DNA of 9,306 nt from an uncultured Clostridiaceae bacterium (GCA_949948825.1 CATLIJ010000087.1:1-9306); one strand, 5' to 3'. Shown: positions 1 to 6,824, counted from the stretch's first letter. The notes: a model not told the origin generated them from the letters alone. Made by a program: numbers and translations.

Positions 1-41
1 CGGGTCACTGCGTCAAGAAATTCTTTTTTATCATTGGCCAA
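1..41 (-). CDS. start of a PadR-linked downstream protein (partial, runs off left edge)
   Basis: Only the first 13 codons are visible. Reading leftward from a TTG start at 41-39 gives M-A-N-D-K-K-E-F-L-D-A-V-T and then the window ends. The TTG is preceded on the minus strand by GGGAGG with about 8 nt spacing, and the gene overlaps the last 11 bases of padR, so translation is probably coupled. The charged NDKKEFLDAV start resembles the N-terminal helix of the small HAAS/DUF1700- or DUF1048-type proteins that often follow padR genes in Bacillota; those families usually pair with or are controlled by the PadR protein. The family call is inference from context and a very short peptide. A competing ATG at 34-32 gives only nine codons before a TGA, so it is not the start. 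Confidence 0.5.
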   Translation of the reverse strand, partial: MANDKKEFLDAVT

Positions 42-366
42 AAAGAACACCTCCCATCACTTGATTCACTGCTTTTTCATAGGTTTTCCATTCCTGATTC
101 TTCTCCTCCAGAAGCTTCTGGCCATCTGGAGTAATCTGATAGTATTTCCGCATTCTTCCGTTTTCCGCTGTTTTTTGAAAGCTGGTGACAGCGCCCTGCT
201 GTTCCAGACTGTGCAGCACTGGATACAGGGTGCCTTCCTGGAGCCGGAATACCATCTGGCTCTGCTGCTCCAGCTCCCGGATAATCTGGTAGCCATACAT
301 GCTCTGGTCTTTCAGAAGGCGCAGCACCAGCATGGAGGTCCCAAGCGCCATATAACGTTTATCCAT
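31..366 (-). CDS. PadR family transcriptional regulator
   Basis: A 111-residue protein with the PadR winged-helix fold. Visible family marks are the YGYQI motif at residues 24-28, the EGTLYPVLHSLE recognition-helix/wing region at about 44-55, and the wing RKYYQIT at 73-79, followed by a C-terminal helix (about 82-105) that normally makes the dimer. The length matches the short PadR-s2 type. I place the start at the ATG at 366 rather than the upstream ATG at 438, because AAGGAG lies 6 nt before it and the 438 start would sit inside the promoter -35 box. Proteins of this family are usually repressors of transporters or membrane proteins and of their own gene. The promoter here carries tandem repeats that fit autorepression. 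The ligand cannot be read from sequence. Confidence 0.93.
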   Translation of the reverse strand: MDKRYMALGTSMLVLRLLKDQSMYGYQIIRELEQQSQMVFRLQEGTLYPVLHSLEQQGAVTSFQKTAENGRMRKYYQITPDGQKLLEEKNQEWKTYEKAVNQVMGGVLFGQ

Positions 367-380
367 AAAATTCTCCTTTC

Positions 381-434
381 TATACCTTGATAATCTATGT
401 ATGAAGAATATTATACCTGGGTTATCTATGTATG
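381..434. repeat. tandem 23-bp direct repeat, candidate PadR operator
   Basis: Two copies, 381-403 and 412-434, agree at 20 of 23 positions: both begin TATACCT and end ATCTATGTATG, with the three differences in the middle. The period is 31 bp, close to three helical turns, so a protein bound to both would sit on the same DNA face. One copy fills the padR promoter spacer and enters both core boxes; the other begins at the expected transcription start. That position would block RNA polymerase. Binding by this PadR is inference. Confidence 0.75.
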
Positions 435-438
435 TCAA
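410..438 (-). promoter_or_regulatory. sigma-A promoter of padR, perfect consensus
   Basis: On the minus strand TTGACA (438-433) and TATAAT (415-410) are separated by exactly 17 bp, a full match to the housekeeping consensus. The stretch just upstream (about 439-460) is very A/T-rich and could act as an UP element. Transcription should begin near 403, giving a leader of about 36 nt before the padR ATG at 366. A promoter this strong in front of a repressor gene suggests that it is normally held down, presumably by PadR at the overlapping repeats. Confidence 0.85.
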
Positions 439-514
439 CTAAAATATATAAATTATTCCAGTTCTTGCGGACCTTCTTTCGTTAATTAACCCATTAACAT
501 TACCATCCATACAA

Positions 515-540
515 TTTATTCAATCTAGAACTTGAATAAA
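515..540. promoter_or_regulatory. 9-bp perfect palindrome, candidate operator of the gtr operon
   Basis: TTTATTCAA (515-523) and TTGAATAAA (532-540) are perfect inverted repeats separated by 8 nt. The right arm contains the -35 box of the promoter for the glycosyltransferase operon, so a dimeric regulator bound here would compete with RNA polymerase. No T-run follows, so a terminator is unlikely. The cognate protein is not identified; its sequence is unlike the padR repeats. Confidence 0.65.
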
Positions 541-560
541 CAGCACATTTGTTTTATAGT
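532..560 (+). promoter_or_regulatory. sigma-A promoter of the gtrB-gtrC operon
   Basis: TTGAAT (532-537) and TATAGT (555-560) are 17 bp apart and precede the first gene by about 45 nt. The -10 matches consensus at five of six positions and the -35 at four. The expected start is near 567. Confidence 0.65.
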
Positions 561-604
561 TAGAGAGGCTGATTAAGCTGAAAAAAGAAAAGGAACCAAA
601 GAAT

Positions 605-1564
605 ATGGAAAAGACAATGGGTAAAGTGACAGTGATTGTTCCCTGTTATAATGAAGAGGAGGCTCTTCCTGGATTTTTCCGGGAGATTCGGAGAATCTGT
701 GATCAGATGAAATCCTATGAGTTTGAGCTGCTGTTTGTGGATGATGGTTCCAGGGACAGGACCCTGGAATTGCTTCGTCAGGAGGCGTCGGAGGACCGGA
801 GGGTACGTTTTCTGTCCTTCTCCCGGAATTTTGGAAAGGAGGCAGCCATCTATGCCGGGTTAGAGCATGCAACCGGAGATTATGTGGCTATGATGGATGC
901 GGATCTTCAGGACCCGCCGTGTCTTCTGCCGGAGATGGCGGAAGCTTTGGAAAGCAATGAGTATGATTGTGCGGCAGCCAGAAGAGTGAACCGGAAGGGG
1001 GAGCCGCCGATTCGCTCCCTGTTTGCCCGGTTGTTTTACCGCCTGATTAATATTGTGTCTCCGGATGTGAACATTGTGGACGGAGCCAGGGATTTTCGGC
1101 TGATGAACCGGAGAATGGTGGAGGCAGTCCTGTCTCTCAAGGAATACAACCGTTTTTCTAAGGGGATTTTCGGATGGGTTGGATTTCGGACCAAATGGAT
1201 TTCCTTTGAGAATGTGGAGCGGACAGCAGGGGAGACCAAGTGGTCCTTCTGGAAGCTTTTTCTCTATTCTTTAGAGGGAATTGTGGCATTTACCACAGCG
1301 CCTTTGTCCATTGCCGCAGTGATGGGGCTGGTGTGCTGTTTTGTGGCATTTTTTATGATTCTGGTGGTCATTGCAAAGACCTTGATTTTAGGGGACCCGG
1401 TGGGAGGATGGCCGTCTCTGGCGTGTATTATACTTATGCTGGGGGGACTTCAGCTTTTGTGCATGGGAATTATGGGCAGGTATCTGGCCAAGGCTTATCT
1501 GGAAACCAAACATCGTCCTATTTATCTGATCCGGGAGACAGAGGAGGATGGGAACAAGGGATAA
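605..1564 (+). CDS. GtrB-like polyprenyl-phosphate glycosyltransferase (GT2)
   Basis: A 319-residue family 2 glycosyltransferase with a GT-A catalytic domain (about residues 6-220) and two C-terminal membrane segments (about 233-257 and 269-291). Visible motifs are PCYNEE at 13-18, VDDGSRD at 45-51, SRNFGKEAA at 73-81, and the metal-binding DAD at 98-100 followed by LQDPP. This arrangement is typical of DPM1/GtrB-type enzymes, which move glucose or another hexose from a nucleotide sugar to undecaprenyl phosphate on the inner face of the membrane. The length is normal for the family. The ATG at 605 follows AGGA by about 10 nt; a second in-frame ATG at 617 is possible. The gene lies 29 nt before the GtrC-like gene, so the two form one operon and this protein probably makes its lipid-linked donor. 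The sugar itself cannot be told from the sequence. Confidence 0.92.
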   Translation: MEKTMGKVTVIVPCYNEEEALPGFFREIRRICDQMKSYEFELLFVDDGSRDRTLELLRQEASEDRRVRFLSFSRNFGKEAAIYAGLEHATGDYVAMMDADLQDPPCLLPEMAEALESNEYDCAAARRVNRKGEPPIRSLFARLFYRLINIVSPDVNIVDGARDFRLMNRRMVEAVLSLKEYNRFSKGIFGWVGFRTKWISFENVERTAGETKWSFWKLFLYSLEGIVAFTTAPLSIAAVMGLVCCFVAFFMILVVIAKTLILGDPVGGWPSLACIILMLGGLQLLCMGIMGRYLAKAYLETKHRPIYLIRETEEDGNKG

Positions 1565-1593
1565 AGGAAGGACAGAATTGAGAGGATACAAAT

Positions 1594-3207
1594 ATGGGGA
1601 CTGAGTTTGTAAGGCAGGCTTTTGATGAACAAAAGAAGTTTTGTACATTTGTTTCAGAGCATAAAAAGACCTGCCTGTTTACGGCTTTTGTGGTGATTGC
1701 CAGCTGGGGAGCGCTGGCTGTTCGGACGGATATTGGGGTGGATACAGAGATTATGATTACAGGCTCGGAAGGAATGCTCCGGTCCTGGTGCGGTCTGGGA
1801 CGTTTTGGTTTGGTGTTTACCAAATGTCTGCTGGGGACAAACAGGCTGTCTCAGACTGTGATTATGACTGCTTCCATGTTAATCATAGGATTGCTCTGTA
1901 TGACCGTGAATTTTGCAGTCAGCCAGTGGAATGGGAATGATAAGCGGTATGAGGCCTTTTATCCTGTGTTTTCAGCCATTTACGCGACCTGTCCCTGTCT
2001 GGCAGAGCAGTTTTATTTTCAGATGCAGGCGCTGGAGGTGATATGGGGCATTTATCTTGCTGTGCTTGCAGTTTATGGGGCCAGCCGGTATGTGTATGAC
2101 AACGGAAGCAGGGGCTGGCTGATTTTTTCTGTGGCCTGTGGTGTGTGGGCAGTGGGAACCTATCAGGCAATGACCGCAGTTTTTATTGCGTTAAGCGCCT
2201 TTTCCTTTCTTTTAACTTATCAGAAGGAACAGGCTGGTGAAGAACAAAAGGCAAACCAGTGGATTTGGAAAGGGATCTCCTTTGTGGTTGTTTTTTTGGT
2301 GATTTTGGCAGCATATGAGGGATTGGCTTTTGCTGTGCGTGGGATGACAGGAACAAATGGAGAATATCTGAATACTCTTGTTTTTTGGAGAAGAGATGGA
2401 CTGCGTGTCTGTTTGTACCGGATCTTTGTAGATCTGCAAAGGATTTATTTGGGACAATGGATTTTCTTTTCGCCTTTCACTTCTTTTATTATGATTTTGG
2501 CAGCAGGATTGTTCCTGGTTCGCGGTTGGAGAACCAATCAGAAGGACTGGCTGCTTTTTATGTTTGCAGGGGCGGTATTTGTCAGCTCTCCTGTATTTAT
2601 GGGGATCTTGACCGGCGCATTTCAGGGAATCCGGGTTCAGATGGCTTATCCCTTTTTCCTGGCTATAAGCACTGGGGTCCTTGTGACCATACAGCCGCAG
2701 CAGAGCTGGGGTAAGGCGCTGTCATTTGCTGCTATGGGGCTGGCGGCAGCAGTGGCATGGAACCAGTGGATGATCTCAGAGCGGCTTTTGGATACCATGC
2801 ATCAGGCTTCCAGACAGGATGAGGAACGGTGCAGGGCGATGTATCAGGAAGCAGAGCGGGTGGCAGCCCGGTCCGGCGGAGGACATGTGCGGGATATGGC
2901 CCTGGTATTTGTGGGAAAACGGCCCATGGATACAAATGTGAGTACATTAAAGGGAGATATGATCGGTGTTTCTGTTTTTGAATGGGACGCTTTAGGCCCT
3001 ACAGGGGTTTCCGGCCGGGTCAGCACCCTTTTTTATGTTTATGGTCTGATGCATCATATCGCTACTCCACAGCAGTATGAGGCGTCTGTTTTCAGGACAG
3101 AAGGTATGCCGGCATGGCCAGAGCAGGGGTCTGTGGTCCGGGAGGAGGACCGGATCATTATTAAGCTTTCCGATCCGGACCCGGAGGTTTATGAACGTAT
3201 TCGTTAG
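1594..3207 (+). CDS. GtrC-like multi-pass glucosyltransferase (Glucos_trans_II type)
   Basis: A 537-residue integral membrane protein with about ten hydrophobic segments between residues 27 and 391 and a soluble C-terminal tail (about 392-537). An acidic loop after the first segment (R44-T-D-I-G-V-D-T-E52) and the stretch around residues 121-145 with CPCLAEQF fit the Glucos_trans_II/GtrC pattern, where an acidic external loop after the first helix supplies catalytic residues. Members take a sugar from a polyprenyl-phosphate carrier and add it to a glycan outside the membrane. The ATG at 1594 has AGAGGA at 1581-1586, 7 nt upstream. It is the second gene of the operon, directly after the GtrB-like donor synthase, and a terminator follows. 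The tail has no motif I recognise. The acceptor (teichoic acid, capsule or other surface glycan) is unknown. The family call is good; the exact reaction is inference. Confidence 0.8.
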   Translation: MGTEFVRQAFDEQKKFCTFVSEHKKTCLFTAFVVIASWGALAVRTDIGVDTEIMITGSEGMLRSWCGLGRFGLVFTKCLLGTNRLSQTVIMTASMLIIGLLCMTVNFAVSQWNGNDKRYEAFYPVFSAIYATCPCLAEQFYFQMQALEVIWGIYLAVLAVYGASRYVYDNGSRGWLIFSVACGVWAVGTYQAMTAVFIALSAFSFLLTYQKEQAGEEQKANQWIWKGISFVVVFLVILAAYEGLAFAVRGMTGTNGEYLNTLVFWRRDGLRVCLYRIFVDLQRIYLGQWIFFSPFTSFIMILAAGLFLVRGWRTNQKDWLLFMFAGAVFVSSPVFMGILTGAFQGIRVQMAYPFFLAISTGVLVTIQPQQSWGKALSFAAMGLAAAVAWNQWMISERLLDTMHQASRQDEERCRAMYQEAERVAARSGGGHVRDMALVFVGKRPMDTNVSTLKGDMIGVSVFEWDALGPTGVSGRVSTLFYVYGLMHHIATPQQYEASVFRTEGMPAWPEQGSVVREEDRIIIKLSDPDPEVYERIR

Positions 3208-3220
3208 CTATAGAAAAAGA

Positions 3221-3264
3221 AAGCTGTCCAGAAAGAACAGATATAGGTTTCTGGACAGTTTTTT
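3221..3264 (+). terminator. rho-independent terminator of the gtr operon
   Basis: A perfect 11-bp stem, CTGTCCAGAAA (3224-3234) with TTTCTGGACAG (3248-3258), has a 13-nt loop and is followed by six T. An A-tract precedes the left arm, so it may also work weakly on the other strand. It lies 16 nt after the stop of the GtrC-like gene and separates that operon from the sigma factor operon. Confidence 0.93.
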
Positions 3265-3323
3265 ATGTACATAACAGCTCGGACGGGGCGGAAGGGTAAG
3301 ATTATTTTGAAAAATTTTTAAAT

Positions 3324-3358
3324 TTACCATAAATATTCCAGTCAGAAACGTATGGTAA
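3324..3358. promoter_or_regulatory. inverted repeat upstream of the ECF sigma gene
   Basis: TTACCATA (3324-3331) and TATGGTAA (3351-3358) are perfect 8-bp inverted repeats 19 nt apart, ending 31 nt before the sigma start codon. The region just upstream is A/T-rich; TTGAAA at 3307-3312 could be a -35 box, but no good -10 stands at the right distance, so the promoter is not settled. The spacing suits either an operator bound by a dimer or a leader hairpin. No clear GGAAC/CGTC ECF-type promoter is visible. Confidence 0.5.
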
Positions 3359-3389
3359 GTACAAGGCCAATGGCAGAGAGGATATTGTT

Positions 3390-3914
3390 ATGAATGACCA
3401 GGAATTTGAAAAAAATATTGGCCGGATCCTCAGAAATGACAGGGAGGGGCTTCGGGAGATTTATGAGGATTACTGCCCCCTGATTTATTCGGTTGTGTGG
3501 GAAATCCTGGGGAACCGGGAGGATTCGGAGGATGTGGCTTCTGACTTTTTCATCCGGCTGTGGGATATTGCAGATACATACCGGCCGGGAAAAGGCCATC
3601 GGGCGTGGATGATCACCATTGCCCGCAATCTGGCCATTGATTTTTTGAGGAAAAGGAAACGGGAGAGTCTGACTGGAGAGATTCCGGATTATCTTCAGGC
3701 AGGACAGGATTCCTGTGAGGAACAGCTTTGCCAGAAGCTTGGTCTTGCGCAGGCATTGATGACATTAAAGGAGGAGGAAAGGCAGATTGTCAATCTGAAG
3801 ATTTTGGGAGAGCTGACCTTTCGGGAGATTGCTGTAATTTTGAAAAAGCCCCAGGGAACGGTGGCATGGTGTTACCGGACAGCGATTCGGAAGTTAAGGG
3901 AGGTGCAGCTGTGA
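3390..3914 (+). CDS. ECF-type RNA polymerase sigma factor
   Basis: A 174-residue sigma-70 family protein of the ECF type, with only regions 2 and 4. Region 2 (about residues 22-92) includes the core-binding and -10 recognition helices around EDSEDVASDFFIRLWD (44-59) and RAWMITIARNLAIDFLRKRKR (71-91). Region 4 (about 117-172) carries the helix-turn-helix LTFREIAVILKKPQGTVAW at 142-160, which reads the -35 box. GAGAGGA at 3376-3382 precedes the ATG by 7 nt. The stop codon overlaps the start of the anti-sigma-like gene by one base, so the two proteins are probably made in matched amounts. It should direct RNA polymerase to a small regulon, probably including its own operon, when released from the anti-sigma. 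The inducing signal is not visible. Confidence 0.93.
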   Translation: MNDQEFEKNIGRILRNDREGLREIYEDYCPLIYSVVWEILGNREDSEDVASDFFIRLWDIADTYRPGKGHRAWMITIARNLAIDFLRKRKRESLTGEIPDYLQAGQDSCEEQLCQKLGLAQALMTLKEEERQIVNLKILGELTFREIAVILKKPQGTVAWCYRTAIRKLREVQL

Positions 3915-4891
3915 TGGACGAAAAACGGTTAGAGTCTGAATACAGAAGGTTAAAACAGCAGGAAGCGCCGGATCTGTGGAATCGGATTGAGTCTAATTTA
4001 AAGGATCATCCCATAGAAGAAAAAGCGCCGGAGAGAACAGGAAATGTACATTCCTTCCAGCATGGGCGGAGAGTTTTTCAGATGTCAGCTGCAGCAGCTG
4101 CAGTGGCGGCGGCAGTGATTGCTGTAAAGGTGACGCTTCCAGGCCAGAAGGGGGGAGCGCTTGTAGAAAAATCTGTAATGATGGGGACAATGGCAGAGAC
4201 TGGTGTGCAGGTTCCTGAAGGAGAGGCAGGGGCTGTTATGGGAGCTGGTGTGCCAAAGACTTGGGAAGAGGAGGATGCCAGGGAAAGCAAGATGGCAAGA
4301 TCAGCCGGGAAAGGGGCAGAGGATGAGGCAATGCCAGTGCTTACAGGGACGCCAAAGCACTCAATCAGGGTTCCTGTAAATGCAGTGACAGTTCCTGAGG
4401 ATGAGCAGTATTTTTGCGAAGAGCTTTTAAGCGATGCTGAGCTGTTGTGCGGCGGTACGGTAACAGAAGCTTTCCTGGAGAAGGATTCATCTGGAAAGGC
4501 TGTGAAGGTGGTTTATGAGGTGTCCTTGGACCAGGTGTATTATGCGGAGGATTATACGACTGGCATGGAGAAAATCACTGTGAAAAGTCCCATTGTCAGG
4601 ACCGATGGAGATGAGGCATATATTCTGTATCAGCTGCAGGCTGGGGGAACTTATCTTTTGCCTCTCTGGAAGCAGGAGGGAGAGTGGGAGCTTTTGTATC
4701 CCTTTGCTCCTCAGATTCAGGTGACAGAAGGCGGCGCTTATTTGTTCCATTCTGGCTATGTCAGTCTGGTGAATCAGAATACCTCTGTGGTGACAGCAGA
4801 ACCAGAGGGGAGCAATGATTATTATTATGACCGGATGCTTATGAGAACAGATGACAGTTTTCTTTCCGAGCTTCTTGCTTTGATTGAGTAA
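3914..4891 (+). CDS. single-pass membrane anti-sigma-like protein
   Basis: A 325-residue protein with a charged cytoplasmic N-terminus (1-53), one Ala/Val-rich membrane segment (about 54-71), an acidic and Gly-rich linker (about 75-150) and a folded external domain (about 155-325). The N-terminal stretch with APDLWNRIESNL (18-29) resembles the sigma-binding segment of anti-sigma proteins paired with ECF factors in Clostridia; the zinc-binding HxxxCxxC motif is absent. Two cysteines at 168 and 179 in the external part could form a disulfide. The start at ATG 3914 overlaps the sigma stop codon and has GGGAGGTG at 3898-3905; the frame is open back to 3728, but that part lies inside the sigma gene. 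Gene order, topology and coupling support the anti-sigma role, while the external domain is not one I can name. The role is inference. Confidence 0.75.
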   Translation: MDEKRLESEYRRLKQQEAPDLWNRIESNLKDHPIEEKAPERTGNVHSFQHGRRVFQMSAAAAAVAAAVIAVKVTLPGQKGGALVEKSVMMGTMAETGVQVPEGEAGAVMGAGVPKTWEEEDARESKMARSAGKGAEDEAMPVLTGTPKHSIRVPVNAVTVPEDEQYFCEELLSDAELLCGGTVTEAFLEKDSSGKAVKVVYEVSLDQVYYAEDYTTGMEKITVKSPIVRTDGDEAYILYQLQAGGTYLLPLWKQEGEWELLYPFAPQIQVTEGGAYLFHSGYVSLVNQNTSVVTAEPEGSNDYYYDRMLMRTDDSFLSELLALIE

Positions 4892-4929
4892 GTTATAAAG
4901 GCTGTATAAACAGCAGGGAGGGCAGAACA

Positions 4930-6687
4930 ATGAAAAAAAAGAATCCATGGAGTTTGTTTGCAGGAGGAGTATGTATACTGGCAGTGTGGGGAGCCCTTGG
5001 GGGATGCGGGGCAGGAGGGTCCGGCTCTGCAGGGCCGGAGGCAACCACAGGGGCGGCAGCAGGGGCGGGAGATTCTGGTTATCCTACTGAAGCGGCAGCG
5101 GAGCATTATGATTACATGGGAGAAGAGGATAGCGGCATGGAGTGGGAGGGGGAAGCAGCAGAGGCTCCTATGGAGACAGCAGCGGATTATGGCAGCTTTA
5201 TGGACCAGGGGCCGGGAGTGAACATGAACCGGACGGCGGAGGCAAAGGGCAATTCAAACAGCTCCATGGCTCGGAAATATCAGGAGGCCTATGGGGGAGA
5301 GATGAATACAGAAGAGTATTCTTACATTCAGGAAAATGGATATAAAAGTGTGGCAAAACAGCCTTTATCCACATTTTCCATAGATGTAGATACAGCCTCC
5401 TATGGGAATGTGCGCCGCATGATTCAGTCCGGAGCTGCCATTCCGGCAGATGCAGTGCGGGTGGAGGAGATGATCAATTATTTTGATTATGATTATCCCC
5501 AGCCAAAGGAGGGAGAAGCTTTTTCTGTGACAACAGAATATGGGGATTGTCCCTGGAATGAAGATCATCGGCTGCTTTTAATCGGATTGCAGGCCAGGGA
5601 GATTGATTTTCACAGCCGTCCTGCCTCCAATCTGGTATTTTTGCTGGATGTATCTGGTTCCATGTACTCAGATGACAAGCTGCCCCTGGTACAAAAGGCG
5701 TTTACTATGCTGGTAGAGAATTTAAACCAGAATGACCGGGTATCCATTGTGACTTATGCAGGGTATGAGTCTGTGGTGTTAGACGGAGTGCCAGGAAATA
5801 AAACTGCAAAGATTGTTGCTGCTCTGGAGGATTTGGAGGCAGGTGGTTCCACAGCAGGGGCAGCCGGAATTGAGAAAGCCTATAAACTGGCAGAGAAGAA
5901 TTTTATTCCCGGAGGAAATAACCGGGTGATTCTTGCAACAGACGGGGATTTGAATGTGGGAATCAGCAGTGAAGGCGGGCTGACCAGACTGATTCAGGAA
6001 AAGAAGAAGAGCGGTGTCCATCTTTCTGTGTTAGGTGTGGGAACCGGGAATCTGAAGGACAATAAAATGGAGGCGCTGGCAGACAACGGGGACGGTAATT
6101 ACAACTATCTGGACAGTGTTTATGAAGCAAAAAAGGTTCTGGTGGACGAGATGGGGGGAACCCTGGTGACTGTGGCAAAGGATGTAAAGATTCAGGTGGA
6201 ATTTAATCCGGAATATGTGGCAGGCTACCGGCTGGTGGGATATGAAAACCGGGTCCTTAGGAATGAGGATTTTGACAATGATAAGGTGGATGCAGGAGAG
6301 ATTGGGGCAGGACATACAGTGACAGCCCTGTATGAGATCATCCCTGGCGGCACCGGGGGGCAGACTCTGAGATATCAGACCGGGGCAAGACCCACAGGCA
6401 GCACAGAGCTTCTCACAGTCAGCCTGCGCTACAAAGCCCCCAATGGGGATAAGAGCAGGCTCAAAGAGTATCCTGTGGAGGCAGACAGCTACAGGCCAGA
6501 GCTTTCAGAGAACCTGATGTTTGCATCTGCTGTGGCAGAGTTCGGCATGGTCCTTCGTGACAGTGAGAACCGGGGAAACGCCACATTAGAGACTGTGATG
6601 GAGCTGGCAGAAGCCTGCGTCCACAGGGATTCGGATGAATACCGGAAGGAGTTTCTGGAGCTGGTACAGATCTGTATGGAGGATTGA
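4930..6687 (+). CDS. von Willebrand factor type A domain lipoprotein (YfbK-like)
   Basis: A 585-residue exported lipoprotein. The signal peptide (1-25) ends in a lipobox LGGC with the lipidated Cys at 26. A low-complexity Ala/Gly/Glu linker follows (about 27-120), then the vWF_A N-terminal region (about 126-196), a VWA domain (about 230-400) and a C-terminal DUF3520-type region (to about 582). The metal-ion site is complete: D240-V-S242-G-S244, T308, and ATDGD with D338. This is the layout of the YfbK family; VWA domains bind protein partners through the metal ion. GGGAGGG at 4915-4921 gives the start. A 5-bp hairpin, GCTGT/ACAGC at 4901-4914, sits just before that site. The gene lies 38 nt after the anti-sigma-like gene and should be co-transcribed, so it may sense or carry out the envelope response. 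No terminator is visible after it. Confidence 0.9.
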   Translation: MKKKNPWSLFAGGVCILAVWGALGGCGAGGSGSAGPEATTGAAAGAGDSGYPTEAAAEHYDYMGEEDSGMEWEGEAAEAPMETAADYGSFMDQGPGVNMNRTAEAKGNSNSSMARKYQEAYGGEMNTEEYSYIQENGYKSVAKQPLSTFSIDVDTASYGNVRRMIQSGAAIPADAVRVEEMINYFDYDYPQPKEGEAFSVTTEYGDCPWNEDHRLLLIGLQAREIDFHSRPASNLVFLLDVSGSMYSDDKLPLVQKAFTMLVENLNQNDRVSIVTYAGYESVVLDGVPGNKTAKIVAALEDLEAGGSTAGAAGIEKAYKLAEKNFIPGGNNRVILATDGDLNVGISSEGGLTRLIQEKKKSGVHLSVLGVGTGNLKDNKMEALADNGDGNYNYLDSVYEAKKVLVDEMGGTLVTVAKDVKIQVEFNPEYVAGYRLVGYENRVLRNEDFDNDKVDAGEIGAGHTVTALYEIIPGGTGGQTLRYQTGARPTGSTELLTVSLRYKAPNGDKSRLKEYPVEADSYRPELSENLMFASAVAEFGMVLRDSENRGNATLETVMELAEACVHRDSDEYRKEFLELVQICMED

Positions 6688-6795
6688 TTCTGTGATACTT
6701 CTCTTGCGGACTTTTTTCAATGTCTCAGGCGAAGGATATCCCGTCTGTACCATAACACAATACCCAGGTTGTGATTCTTCCAGCGAGAATGGTGT

Positions 6796-6824
6796 TTGAT
6801 TTTCTATGGGAAAGGGGGTATATT
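6796..6824 (+). promoter_or_regulatory. sigma-A promoter of the yitT-like gene
   Basis: TTGATT (6796-6801) and TATATT (6819-6824) lie 17 bp apart; the -10 matches consensus at five of six positions. Transcription would begin near 6831, at the foot of the 10-bp hairpin, giving a leader of about 135 nt. The upstream stretch 6688-6795 contains no gene and no terminator hairpin that I can see; a T-run at 6712-6717 lacks a stem. Confidence 0.6.

Noticed and set aside
481..498. GTTAAT-N6-ATTAAC dyad in the padR-gtr gap
   Set aside because: It is short and A/T-only at its core within an A/T-rich stretch and is not placed on either promoter; chance is likely.
3728..3913. In-frame extension of the anti-sigma-like ORF upstream of 3914
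   Set aside because: It lies wholly inside the sigma gene in another frame. The ATG at 3914 has a strong ribosome binding site, and the TGATG overlap is typical of coupled genes.
4083..4115. CAGCTG/GCAGCTGCAG repeated palindromic run
   Set aside because: It encodes the poly-Ala part of the membrane segment, and the repeat follows from GCA/GCT codon use.
4487..5044. Minus-strand open frame of 185 codons
   Set aside because: It is antisense to the anti-sigma-like gene and the VWA lipoprotein, both well supported; its composition is that of a shadow frame and no ribosome binding site or family motif is seen.
6700..6720. T-run after the VWA gene as a terminator
   Set aside because: No stem can be formed just before the six T, so there is no support for intrinsic termination.
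6748..6794. Possible three-way RNA junction (ACCA/TGGT, CACAA/TTGTG, ATTCT/AGAAT)
   Set aside because: The stems are only 4-5 bp, the closing stem competes with the third for a base, and the region lies upstream of the likely yitT transcription start. No known riboswitch consensus is recognised.
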